Positions 38,360 through 48,945 of a stretch of DNA of 64,000 bases are shown in pieces. The stretch is from Panonychus citri (taxonomy: Eukaryota > Arthropoda > Arachnida > Trombidiformes > Tetranychidae). The first letter of the stretch is position 1; each line of letters opens with the position of its first letter. The position numbers and the translations under genes were made by a program. Under the pieces are notes generated by a model. That model did not search any database and was not told the DNA's origin. It saw only the letters and a list, made by a program, of their open reading frames with translations. Location of the stretch: the NCBI RefSeq assembly GCF_014898815.1, contig NW_026515534.1, positions 62,001 to 126,000 of the forward strand, given 5' to 3'.

Positions 38360-39682
38360 TCATGTTGCGTTGTAGTACGTTAACTTGAGAAGTACTTTGA
38401 GAGTTGATTGGACTTTCCTGAGACTCCGTTTCACGATAAGTTTAGTGACTCTTTGTCGTTTTCGGTTCTTACACTTGACAATACAATCATTTCGAAGTTG
38501 ATCAAATATTGAAAATCCAAACCAAAGACCTAAAATACTTCCTATGAAAATTAGATATTCACTTGGTGGTAAATTAGTTAAAGCTCTCAGGTAAACTATT
38601 GGCTCACTTGGTGATAGTAAGTAAACAACACCAAAATCCCCAGAAGCAATCGTCGGATATGCTTTGAGTTCAATCGAATATGATATTTGTTCACATTCAA
38701 TGAATTTCAAACGATCACTTATTTGTCCAACAAGAACTTTGTATCTTTCTTCATATGCTTCATATGCTTCATAACCTTCATCATCATCTCTTTTTTCTTT
38801 CAGCTGATTCTCAAAACCTAAATTCTCCAAATTAATATTCCAAGGAACTAGAACATTAGGAGCGAGGTAAGGCTGTGGCTCTTTCAATGTAAAGTTTGTC
38901 AAAAGTTCTGAAAGTATTTTAATACGATCATAATCTTGACACTGAGTTTCAAATGGATATGGTAATGAAAGAGAAACTCGTTTCGAGTATCGAGCGAATA
39001 TCAGTTGGAAAAGATCTGAGTTATCGTTGAGTGTACGATAATAAGTGAACGTAGTCTCTGGTAACTTTTTATTATCACTTAGTCTTATTCCAGATTTTGA
39101 ATTCAATGTGTGAGTTAGAAAGGCAAATCCATCCATTGCAACTGAGGTCACACTCATGTCAACAGTTATTGGCCTTGATTCGTTTCGACAAGATATTCTC
39201 AAGAAAATTGCAAGAGCAGAAAAATATCGGCTCATTGAGCAAACCCTTTTGAGAAGATTTTTCTTAGTACTTTGTAATTCAAGCCTAAGAATTTTGGTTC
39301 TCAGGTCAATTGTTAACTCTTTTACATCTTTGACCTTAATAAAATGTGCTAACCATGCCGAAGAAACATAGGGATGAGCTTTTATCAAACTCGAACATGA
39401 GTTGGTGTAAATTTCAAAAGTACGATTATTTTCAGGTTGATCAAGTTCAGAGCATAAAATTGACATTTGATCAGGATAACGAATGAACAATTCAGTTAAA
39501 TTGATGGCAATTGCCATTGGCACCATTAAATCGATATCGGGTAATTCTGTAAACGTTGGATTTTCAAAAGTTACATCACTTCGAACTTTAAATTGTAAAA
39601 ATTCCTTGGTTGTATGTAAAAGTTGAATAAAACAACCAATTGAACAGACACCACGAACAAAGATTAAACGTGAGAGTTTCAT
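38360..39682 (-). CDS. DEG/ENaC-type (amiloride-sensitive sodium channel family) protein
   Basis: 440 residues in one exon. A first membrane helix (LIFVRGVCSIGCFIQLLHTT) is followed by the typical short post-helix region with FKVRSDVTFENPTFTELPDI, a large extracellular loop, and a second helix near the C-terminus (YLIFIGSILGLWFGFSIFD). The second helix carries the family's G-x-S-like selectivity pattern (GFS). The basic cytosolic tail is KCKNRKRQRV. It has fewer extracellular cysteines than vertebrate ENaCs. Such channels are greatly expanded in spider mites, often without known ligand. It is a homologue of 47164-48471. No lesion is visible. Confidence 0.8.
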   Translation of the reverse strand: MKLSRLIFVRGVCSIGCFIQLLHTTKEFLQFKVRSDVTFENPTFTELPDIDLMVPMAIAINLTELFIRYPDQMSILCSELDQPENNRTFEIYTNSCSSLIKAHPYVSSAWLAHFIKVKDVKELTIDLRTKILRLELQSTKKNLLKRVCSMSRYFSALAIFLRISCRNESRPITVDMSVTSVAMDGFAFLTHTLNSKSGIRLSDNKKLPETTFTYYRTLNDNSDLFQLIFARYSKRVSLSLPYPFETQCQDYDRIKILSELLTNFTLKEPQPYLAPNVLVPWNINLENLGFENQLKEKRDDDEGYEAYEAYEERYKVLVGQISDRLKFIECEQISYSIELKAYPTIASGDFGVVYLLSPSEPIVYLRALTNLPPSEYLIFIGSILGLWFGFSIFDQLRNDCIVKCKNRKRQRVTKLIVKRSLRKVQSTLKVLLKLTYYNAT

Positions 39683-40620
39683 TCTTATTCACGATCTACC
39701 GTTAATATTAACGATTTAAATTACTATCGAATGAAAAAGACTGGGAAGGTGAAAGTCTATTGATTATTTGAATGTTTCAAGTTCTTTTCAATTTAAGTGT
39801 ATAAATGATGAAATTAATTATTTATAACTACTAAATATTGAACCATTAACATCATTTTATTATTAAGGTTCCGAGACAGAATATAATCAAGTTAACGATT
39901 CATAAAATGTTCGAGATTGTTTTTCAATATAAATGATGAATTAGCAGTACGAATCTATTGACAATTGTTAACGTTAATTCATTGACTCGCAATTGTTGTA
40001 GGTATTAGAACGTTTTATCATTTCGAACTTTATAACTAAGATATTCAATCGTTAACATGTAGATTTGAACGCTACAAACGAAGTAAACATACGAACTGGG
40101 ACAAATAATAGATCGCTCAATAATGATCTTCATAGCTATCACAAAGAAAATGGACCATGAATGCTAACGAAAATACAAAATAATGAGCATTTAAATGCTT
40201 TGAATTTAATTTAACTGTGAAGTAAAAGTTTAATTAGTCAAGGAAAGTGAAAAGAAAGGTAAATTAATTTTCTACCACAAAGGTTCAATTATCGACAAAT
40301 TGTCATTTTAGTGCAACGATTTATTAATGATTAGTTATTAATTATTATTATTGTATTAATAATAATTGATAACAGGATTTATCGCCAAGTTTTTGCTTGA
40401 CGATAAGGAAATTAAATGATAAAAAATGAAATGATGCTCATTTACATTTGTAAGTTTCTTATTGATCAATTAATCAAAATGAAAATATGAATAGAGCCAA
40501 GATCATGTAATCATCATGTTTTCAGATCCAAGAAAAAGTATTCAAAGGCGCACACACTTGAGGACAACGATGAGTAACTATTAGAATTGATTTAGCTTTT
40601 CATTGCGATTGATTCAGTAA
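39683..40620. other. intergenic region, no gene recognised
   Basis: AT-rich DNA between the channel gene and the TIL gene. Its right part (40500-40620) is paralogous to 34270-34390. I see no open frame of note. Confidence 0.6.
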
Positions 40621-40671
40621 TAATCAACTAAAACTCTGCAAAAAAACTGTTGAAATTTTGTCCAGTTCATC

Positions 40672-40881
40672 ATGGAATATAAGCTCATTGTCTTCGTTAC
40701 TCTTTTCACCATCGGTACTTGTGATACTGTCCCCAGGGAGTACAATTCATGTGGTTCTGCGTGTGAAGAGACTTGTGCCAATCTCAGGATCTGTGGGTCG
40801 CAATGTGTATCTGGTTATTTCTGTCCACGAGGTTATGTCGTGAATCATGACAAACAATGTGTTCGTATTGAAGACTGTTGA
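40672..40881 (+). CDS. secreted TIL-like cysteine-rich small protein
   Basis: A 69-residue complete protein. A signal peptide (MEYKLIVFVTLFTIGTCDT) is followed by eight cysteines in a TIL-like spacing, with the family-like segments CEETCANLRIC, SGYFCPRGYV and CVRIEDC. Canonical TIL domains have ten cysteines, so this is a reduced or variant form. TIL proteins are usually serine-protease inhibitors, but some act otherwise. An AATAAA lies about 95 bases after the stop (40974). The gene sits in a segment absent from the paralogous unit around 34380. Confidence 0.75.
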   Translation: MEYKLIVFVTLFTIGTCDTVPREYNSCGSACEETCANLRICGSQCVSGYFCPRGYVVNHDKQCVRIEDC

Positions 40882-41262
40882 TCCCGAAAGGAGCCTTTTG
40901 AGCATTCAAATATTGTTATTTACTATTTAACTCGAAGAAATTTTTGTAATCGTTAAATTTACTTTTCCATACAATAAAATGATGCAAGCGAATTGAATTG
41001 CAATAATTTGATTGGATCAATTTGTCAGTTGACTATTTTAATATAAAAAAAAGTTTTGTATTGATAATACGAAATGCTAGAATGAGAAATTAGCAATTAA
41101 ACCCTAGAAAAAATTAGAGGTTTGATTAAGATAAAATTGTGAGTCGATCTTTGGAGTCGATTTTGTTGAAAAAAAAGAAATTATTTAATTTGTTCCAAAG
41201 TTAATTATTGTAGAGAATCGAGTCAGAATAAGTAGTCACACTGTTGAGAGCTGGAGTTTCGG

Positions 41263-42435
41263 TTAATGATTAGAATGGTGGGTTTGACCATCAGGTCCCT
41301 TTCGCCTTTGTGGACAATCGTGAGAAAAACAAATACCTCTTCGTAAATAGATTCGTCCACATGAACCACAGAAACAAGTGAAATTCGAATGCAAAGTTTC
41401 CATGTGTCTTATAACGTTAGCCTTTCCAATGTATTCTTTCACACATAATGGACATCTGGTCCATCGATCACTTTGCATTCTCATTCGTTTAGTGAAGATT
41501 AGACCTAATCGCTTGTAATCAATGTTGTAGAGTTTTCCTTGTGACATCCCTTTGAGAACCCGTCTCTTTATTTTATCAGATAGGAACGGGGCCAACAATG
41601 GTTCGAGATCCGATTCAGGCCAAGGTACTTCATTTTGTACACGGGAAAAGATTCGAGGATCTGGATCGAGTTGACTCAAGGCATTTACACGTCGTTTTAC
41701 TTGTAATACATCATACTTACCAAGATAACTTGGTAGTGGCGATTTCACTGAACACCCATTTTGAATAAAAATTCCGTTATAGAACCAAAAGTCCTGAAGG
41801 CCTTTAATGACGAGAGGAAATCGTTTCGCGAATTTCGGATCGTATTGGTCATAAAGATTCTCCCTGTAAACATCTTTTTCGAGGGTCTTACATTTTCGTG
41901 TGTTTTTCTTTCTTATTTCAGTTTCACTTTCGCTCTCATCAGCGGATTGATTATCTTGATTATCTTGATAATCTTGATAATCTTGATAATCTTGATCAAC
42001 AAATTCTTCTATTGATTCTGTAGAGGATTTACTGTTTGCTTTTCTATCATAACTTTTTCTGACCTTAGTTGACTTGAGATTACGTCCAAGCACTTTTAAA
42101 GATCTTCTTAGTAACTTGATTGATTCTCGATTCGAGTTTAATTTCAATAGAGCGACGTTACTCACAACCGAAGCAGCTTCAATCGATTTCGCCAAATTTA
42201 TTTCATTTTCATAACTGCTCACATCAACCTGAGGTAATAAATTACCAGTTTCTACTTTAATCCAATCACTTGTACTAATCTTGCTATCGGCATCACAATG
42301 ATCACTAAAGGCCATTAATTTACCAGGGGGAGTCAATGAGTTTTTCTGGTCAACACATGACACTTTGGACTCACTAAATTCACCACTTTCACATCGATTA
42401 GCACTTTCACCATTAAGATAATTCGATGATTCCAT
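41263..42435 (-). CDS. zinc-finger family gene, copy H
   Basis: Intact, 390 codons from MESSNYL; the longest family member because of a short repeat of QDYQDYQDYQDNQDNQ (DNA at about 41947-41992) in the acidic middle. The core reads FWFYNGIFIQNGCSVKSPLP, then RVQNEVPWPESDLEPLL and VLKGMSQGKLYNIDYKRL. Fingers are CPLCVKEY and CGSCGRIY. It is the intact sister of pseudogene G. The repeat length difference between G and H suggests slippage. Confidence 0.87.
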   Translation of the reverse strand: MESSNYLNGESANRCESGEFSESKVSCVDQKNSLTPPGKLMAFSDHCDADSKISTSDWIKVETGNLLPQVDVSSYENEINLAKSIEAASVVSNVALLKLNSNRESIKLLRRSLKVLGRNLKSTKVRKSYDRKANSKSSTESIEEFVDQDYQDYQDYQDNQDNQSADESESETEIRKKNTRKCKTLEKDVYRENLYDQYDPKFAKRFPLVIKGLQDFWFYNGIFIQNGCSVKSPLPSYLGKYDVLQVKRRVNALSQLDPDPRIFSRVQNEVPWPESDLEPLLAPFLSDKIKRRVLKGMSQGKLYNIDYKRLGLIFTKRMRMQSDRWTRCPLCVKEYIGKANVIRHMETLHSNFTCFCGSCGRIYLRRGICFSHDCPQRRKGPDGQTHHSNH

Positions 42436-42739
42436 TATAATGAACAAATTTTCGAAGGAGAAATAAACAATTAATAATCAATAAATCATTAAAAGCGAAA
42501 AATAATCACAATGAGAAAACTTTACAAATGAACAGCTGAAGTGTCTTACTAATTGTTTCTTGATACAACTGTGAGTGTTTCTAATCAACACATGTATTAT
42601 TTAGTTAAAATGAAAATCAACTTAATTTAAAATGAAAAACAATCAATTAAAACACATGTACTATAAAATCAATATTAGTAAAGACAAACTGATTGACCAC
42701 TTTGACCAATTACTATTTATGATAAACAAATTGGCTACT

Positions 42740-42878
42740 AAAGGCACTAATCACTGAAGACCGATAATTTACCAATAAGTTTCTCTTGTCTACACATGAC
42801 ACTTTGGACACTCACTAATTTCACCACTTTCACCGTGATAAGAAATTTCACCATTAAGATAATTCCATGGTTCCATGA
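42740..42878 (-). pseudogene. zinc-finger family N-terminal fragment P4
   Basis: The reverse strand starts MEPWNYLNGEIS and continues with a GESGEIS-like block and the CHV region of copy H, then stops. Only the first 40 codons remain. The rest of 42436-43860 is array flank sequence without a gene. Confidence 0.7.
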
Positions 42879-43860
42879 TGCTAAATTAAATATTCGAGCG
42901 AGATAATCAACAGGCAAAAATTAGTAAAACCAAAAACAATCAAAACTAGAAAACTTTACAAATGAACAGCTGAAGTAATTTGTCAATTGTTTCTTGCAAC
43001 AACTGAGTCTTTCTAATCAACACATTTATCAATTGTAATTTGGGTAAAATCATTTTAAATTCAAATCTACTAGATTTAAAATAAGAGACGCTCAATTAAA
43101 ATACTAAATCGTAACTAGTTAAGACAAACTGATGGACCACTTTGAACAATTATTATCTATGATAATTGTCTCAAAGCATAAACAAATTGCTTTTGATACT
43201 GTGGACAATAATCAACTAATTGTAAGACAATTGATTGTTGATATTCAAGGGGCAGTTTCAAAATCAATCTAATCAACAGTTGAAGTCTAAGAAATTTAGT
43301 TCAAACCAGATTTAACAAATCTCACTCAACCAAAATCACAATCAAGATTAATGATTATCTCATAGAGATAATTAGCCAAAGAGAAATATTTTTCTGGTCT
43401 AAAGGTGATTCAATTTGAAGCAACAGCATTTTCTTAATCTTACCTTAGTGGGTTAGTATCATTAACAACGGATTAGCTTTTTTTTATAAGAGATTAACCC
43501 TTTTAGTTATGTATTAATAGATGATACTAAAAATTGCTTAGAGGGAAATCACTACTGTGCAATATACAAACTCCAATCGTTGTTGTAAGGATACAATCAG
43601 CAATTGAAATGACCAATTAAACGCAAAGGAAACACAAAAAAAAACAATAAAAATGGGAAATATTAAATGAATTTCAATTCAAAATGTTTGTTAGCTGTTA
43701 TATTTTAATCAGATCATCAGAAATGAAAGCAAATTGGCGTAAAAACAATTAAATCAAATAAAATCAAATTTTAATGAACGTTGAGTTGAGGTGTTATCAT
43801 AAAGAATTGTTTTGATTATGGTTTAGTTGATTAAACATTTGATTGTGATAATTTTGATGT

Positions 43861-44937
43861 TTACTTATCAGCTGAACATTTGTGAGTCTTAACCGTATCG
43901 GTTCTGAGAAAAAAATGACCACAATGACCACAAAAAACGGCAAAATTTGTGTGAATACTTTCAAAATGATCTATGCACGATGCTCGACAAGCATAAACCC
44001 TGGCACAAAGTGGACATTTGACCTTTCCTGGAGCATCTTCATAAATAAGACCACCAAAGATTTTACTCAATCGAGGATAATCAATGTTGTAGAGTTTTCC
44101 TCGTGACAATCCCTTTAGCACTCGTTTAACAATTTCTTTGGGTATTTTTGGTACTAATAGTTGCTCGGAATCAGACTCATCCCAAGGCTCTTTATTTTGT
44201 ACATGAGCGAAAGTATAAGGATCTGGATTAACTTTTTTTGATTCTTCTAATCGTCGTTTAATATGATCTATGTTGGTCAGATTCAATGTTCGAGGGAAAT
44301 TTTGTACCTGTAATTTTCCATTTTCAATCAAGTTTCTAGGATAGAACCAAAAGTTTTCGAAACGATTGGTGCAATACGGAATTCGTTTAACAAGTTGGTC
44401 ATCATTTTCGTCAACGAATATCCTTGTATTAGTTTCCCTTGCAAACTGTTTGGACATTTGAGCTTCAATTCTACTTTTACTTCCGTCTGTTGATGATTGG
44501 TGATCAGTCTTATTGTATATCTGAATCGATTTCATAAATGAATCAACTTTTGATTTCCATTCACATTCAGTTGTTGACTGTGTTGGCTCGAGATGACCTT
44601 CGACCGTTTTCAATGATCGTCTAAGAAATTTGATGGAATCTCGATTTAAAGACAATTTAATTCGAAAAGAATCATTTTCCTCGATAGCTAACATAATCGA
44701 TTCTACCAATGAACTTGTATCTTCATGACTATCGACATTAACCTGAGATGAATTATTACCAGGATTAGCTTCCATTTTAATCCAATCACTTGGACTAATC
44801 TTAAGCTCGGCGTAACAATGTCCATCTAAGTTCACTAATTTTTCAGGATCAATCAACACATTTCTTTGGTCACTTTCTTCATTATTTTCCCAATGATTAT
44901 CACTCTCATCATTAGTAAGATAATTACTTGATTCCAT
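43861..44937 (-). CDS. zinc-finger family gene, copy J
   Basis: Intact, 358 codons from MESSNYL. The N-terminus resembles copy B (TNDESDNHWENNEESDQRN), whereas the core and fingers resemble D (NFWFYPRNLIENG, HVQNKEPWDESDSEQLL, VLKGLSRGKLYNIDYPRL, CPLCARVY, CGHCGHFF). This patchwork suggests recombination or gene conversion between copies. The gap 44938-45357 holds no gene. Confidence 0.86.
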   Translation of the reverse strand: MESSNYLTNDESDNHWENNEESDQRNVLIDPEKLVNLDGHCYAELKISPSDWIKMEANPGNNSSQVNVDSHEDTSSLVESIMLAIEENDSFRIKLSLNRDSIKFLRRSLKTVEGHLEPTQSTTECEWKSKVDSFMKSIQIYNKTDHQSSTDGSKSRIEAQMSKQFARETNTRIFVDENDDQLVKRIPYCTNRFENFWFYPRNLIENGKLQVQNFPRTLNLTNIDHIKRRLEESKKVNPDPYTFAHVQNKEPWDESDSEQLLVPKIPKEIVKRVLKGLSRGKLYNIDYPRLSKIFGGLIYEDAPGKVKCPLCARVYACRASCIDHFESIHTNFAVFCGHCGHFFLRTDTVKTHKCSADK

Positions 44938-45357
44938 GATAATGATCAAAGTTTCAAAGGAGATAATCACCAAGTAAAAATCAACAAAACACTAAAAGCA
45001 CCAGAAAAACTTTTTTCCAATTAAAAAACTTGAACTTTAAAATGAACAACTAGAGAAATTCACTAATTGTCTACTTCATAGAACTGATTATTTGTAATCA
45101 CAATTCTTCAGATGTGATAACTGTCAATTATTAAACTTTAATTAGTATATTCCTCTCATTGATAATAGTAAAAAAACTATTAAAATAAAATAAAGCTGAA
45201 TTGTGGCTTTACTCTCACTAATTATCATAAATGATAATTTCGATAATCATTTTGACGATTAAATATTTGATCAAGATAAGACCTGAATGGAAAATTGATA
45301 GATTTTAATGTTCGAGACAATCGATTAGTATTTATGTTCCAGCCAAAATAAGATCAA

Positions 45358-45660
45358 TCAATCAGTACATTTATTGGCAAAGTTTAGTATTCTTTTTGTG
45401 TATTCCATTCTATCGGCTATTTTTCTCCTTCTAGTCTTTATCGGTATCTTCCCATTGACCGATGTTACGAATCTATTGTAACCGAATTGAAGTCCAGCTA
45501 AAAGTCGATCGCAAATCGAGAACCCAAACCAGACTCTCAATATACTACCAATGAATATGAGATAATCACTTATCGGAACAATCATGACCATCAACATGAG
45601 GAAGTTCATTGTAAGGATTAGCTTCAATTTTAATCTAACCACTTTGAATGATCATTGGCA
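45358..45660 (-). pseudogene. chimeric debris: zinc-finger fragment joined to DEG/ENaC C-terminus
   Basis: The 3' part encodes SDYLIFIGSILRVWFGFSIC, then LLAGLQFGYNRF, nearly identical to the end of the channel gene at 47164-48471, including the last helix and tail. The 5' part (about 45560-45660) matches the zinc-finger family DNA for EANPYNELPHVDGHD. The two join near 45570. It cannot make either protein. Confidence 0.75.
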
Positions 45661-45803
45661 TAAAAATGGCCGCCAAAGTCTATTGATTTTGAAAGATTAT
45701 CATAAATGGGACTATTTTGATAATGATTTTATTAGTAAAACGTTTGTTTCTTTTTCGTAATTGACTTAATTTACATGCGAAACATTTACTTGGTGTTGAT
45801 TAC

Positions 45804-46816
45804 TTATGAATTTCTCTGTTTACTTCTTGATGGACATCTGTGGTACTTTGTTCCAACATTTCTGAGAAAAAAATGACCACATCGGCCACAAAAACAAGCG
45901 AAATTTGTATGAATGCTTTCCAAGTGCTTCATGACCCCAGGTTTACGACAGTAAACTTTACCACAAAGTGGACACTTGGCCTTTCCATTTGTTTCCACCT
46001 GAATGAGACTCCCGAAAATTTTACGTAATCGAGTGATATCAATAAGGTAGAGTTTCCCTTGTGACATTCCCTTTAGCACTCGTTTAACAATTTCCTTGGG
46101 AATTTTCGGTACTAATAATTGCTCGAAATCAGATTCGTCCCAAGGTTCTTTGTGTTGTACATGAGCGAAAGTGTAAGGATCTGGATTAAGTTCCGTTGAG
46201 GTTTTCAGTCGCTTATCAAGGTGATATCTGGAATAGGAACAAATATTGAAAGGGAAATTTTGTACTTGTATGCGTCCATTTTCAATCAAATTCCTTGGGT
46301 AGAACCAAAAATCTTCACTACGATTAACTCTGAATTGAAAGCGCTTAAGTGTTTCGTTGGTTCCGCCAAGAAGCTCCGCTGCGTTCTCAAAGGTCGAACC
46401 TTTTTTAACTCTCTTGAACACTTGACTTTCATTTCCACTTTCACTTTCGTCTGTGGATGATTGATGGTCGGTTTTACGTTTAGTCATCGAATTTCTGGGC
46501 TCGAAACGATCTTCGACCAATCTCAATGATTGTCTAAGAAATTTTATCGAATCTCGGGTCAGAGAAAATTTAATATAAATCGAGCTACTCATACTCTTAG
46601 CTAACTCAATTGATTTAACTAAATGACTCTTTTTTCATGGCCATCGACATCAACACGAGGCAGATCATTGTAAGGATTAGCTTCCGTCCTAACCCAATCG
46701 AATCCAATGTCTATGGTTTTATTAGAATCAACCAACACATTTGTTTTATCATCAACTTGATTATCTCCATAATTATCACCACTTTCACTTTCATTAAGAT
46801 AATTTCTTGATTCCAT
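45804..46816 (-). pseudogene. zinc-finger family gene copy K, one frameshift
   Basis: A full copy starting at MESRNYL (46816) and ending with both fingers (CPLCGKVY, CGRCGHFF). One extra base in a run of six A (T run at 46630-46635 on the plus strand) breaks the frame after DVDGHE. Everything downstream is open and family-like, with FLRQSLRLVEDRFEP, FWFYPRNLIENG and VLKGMSQGKLYLIDITRL. Because the lesion is one base in a homopolymer, a read error or a segregating allele is possible. The gap 46817-47163 holds nothing recognised. Confidence 0.8.
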
Positions 46817-47163
46817 GATGATGTCTTCAAGTTTCAAAGTATTAGATAATCAATGAGTAGCAATTAATGAATAACCGAAACTTTCACAATGATAAAATTT
46901 TAAATGAACAACTTAATTCACTAATTGTTTACTTCATGCAACTGCGAGTGTTTGTAACCATAATTCACAATTCGCAAATGTGATGATTATATCAATAATT
47001 ACTTGTTGTACTTTAATCAGCGCATTTCTCTCATTGTTATGATAATAGAAAAAAAACTAAATAAAAGCCAAATTGACGGTTCGCTTTGAATAGCTATCGA
47101 AAATGATTATTTTGATAAACGTTTTCCCCGATTAAACATTTATTAATCAGTTTCTTTCAATTT

Positions 47164-48471
47164 CTACCATCGATTAGTACATTTGGCAAAGTTTAGTATT
47201 CTCTTTGTGTATTCCATTCTATCGGCTATTTTTCTCCTTCTAGACGGAGTTTTTATCGGTATCTTCCCATTGACCGATGTTACGAATCTATTGTAACCGA
47301 ATCGAAGTCCAGCTAAAAGTCGATCGCAAATCGAGAATCCGAACCAGACTCCCAATATACTACCAATGAATATGAGATAATCGCTTATCGGAAGTAATGG
47401 ATGAGCTCTAATAATAAGAATCGGATCAGTTGGTGATTGTATATAAATCAGGCTGAATTTTTCTTCCAAGATATTTTCGTTGGGAAGGTCATCTAATCTG
47501 ATCGTTTTATAAGATACCCGTTGGCACTCAGGTGAGACAATTGTGGTAATACAATTTCTTGTAACTTCTGGTAACAATTCATCGTCATCGCTATTTGAAT
47601 AGTTATAATGTCTTGGGTACTCTCCCCATTTACTCAAGACATGATTACTCAAATAAGATGAATTAGCTTTCGATGTATAATTTGTTATACAATCAGCAAT
47701 GAATTTCGGTCTGTCGTAGTGACGACACATTGTTTCATACGGCGCTTCCAATGAATTGGATATAACCTTTGAATATCTGAGACGATGTTTTGAAAGTTTG
47801 GTATTAATTGGTAAGTAATTCGCCTCATCGATATCGGGCAATTTATTATGATCACTAAAACGAATACCAAAAGAAAGCTTTGAATGTACTCTAAGTCCAC
47901 AATATGTACCATCTTCCGAAGCAAATGAATTGATTGGTGCAGAGAAAGGCTCATCACCATTTCTACAAGAGATTCGAATGTAAATCGCAAATGCATTGAA
48001 ATATTCCGTTATATCACATAGATTAGATTCTAGAAGTTCCTTTTCATCGGGACCATAAATCCCATCGATGAAACTTTTCGTATCATTGACAAGATCTTCA
48101 ATATCTCCAATGGTATAAAATGTTCTGTATAAATTTCCAACCTCTGTGATTAGAATACTTTCCTCGAGTTTTGGACAGTCTTTCGGTGAAGTATAAGTAA
48201 CATTTTCTTTTCCAATGTAAAGTGCTACAGCATTTAACAACTGAAGCATTTGATTCGGGTAACGATAACATAACTGTGTCGAATTGATTATTTCCGCTAT
48301 CGGTATTCTTATATCGATTGCAGGAAGTTCTATGGTCGTTGGATTCTCAAAAATGGCATCACTACGAACAGGAAATTGTACATACTCCAAAGTGGTCACA
48401 TAAAGTTGAGCTATACAGCCAATTAAACACGAAAAGTGTATAACGAATGAGCTTTTGAGTTTTATTTTCAT
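47164..48471 (-). CDS. DEG/ENaC-type channel protein
   Basis: 435 residues, one exon. The first helix is FVIHFSCLIGCIAQLYVTTL, then VRSDAIFENPTTIELPAIDI. The extracellular loop contains scattered cysteines and several possible glycosylation sites (NVTYTS, NYTSKANSS). The second helix is YLIFIGSILGVWFGFSICD, with GFS at the selectivity position, followed by a basic tail (KIPIKTPSRRRK). It is diverged from 38360-39682 but has the same layout. No lesion is visible. It is likely a plasma-membrane cation channel subunit; the stimulus is unknown. The gap 48472-48945 has no gene. Confidence 0.8.
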   Translation of the reverse strand: MKIKLKSSFVIHFSCLIGCIAQLYVTTLEYVQFPVRSDAIFENPTTIELPAIDIRIPIAEIINSTQLCYRYPNQMLQLLNAVALYIGKENVTYTSPKDCPKLEESILITEVGNLYRTFYTIGDIEDLVNDTKSFIDGIYGPDEKELLESNLCDITEYFNAFAIYIRISCRNGDEPFSAPINSFASEDGTYCGLRVHSKLSFGIRFSDHNKLPDIDEANYLPINTKLSKHRLRYSKVISNSLEAPYETMCRHYDRPKFIADCITNYTSKANSSYLSNHVLSKWGEYPRHYNYSNSDDDELLPEVTRNCITTIVSPECQRVSYKTIRLDDLPNENILEEKFSLIYIQSPTDPILIIRAHPLLPISDYLIFIGSILGVWFGFSICDRLLAGLRFGYNRFVTSVNGKIPIKTPSRRRKIADRMEYTKRILNFAKCTNRW

Positions 48472-48945
48472 TCTAATTGGGAATCGTATCGATAATCATA
48501 GTAAACATAATATGATAACATCAGAGTCAATTGTAGATCTAATCAGCTAGATAGTGAGTCTCGATTGATTAGATGACATTAATTAGTGAAATTGATTCTA
48601 TTAATATTAAAATATGAGATGTTTTGTTTTGAAATTGATGAACTTTTTTATTTGCATCGATCGTTTTTTTTATTAATTTTTTAAAGTTTTTAGCTTTCGA
48701 AATGTTTCAATCAATCATTGGATTTGAAGAACTTTAATATTATCTATTGGTAAGTGAGAATATGATATTGGCCTTAAAGGCTTGGAACGGCGAGTACAAA
48801 TGTGAGTATCATTGTGAGAATCGAAGTGATAAAACTCGGGTTTATAACGAATAGATTAATAAACGTAAAGCCAATGTCGTCTTGTGTCATTCGATAGAGG
48901 AAAAGATCAACCTATCGAGAATACGAACTGAATTAGATGAAAAAC

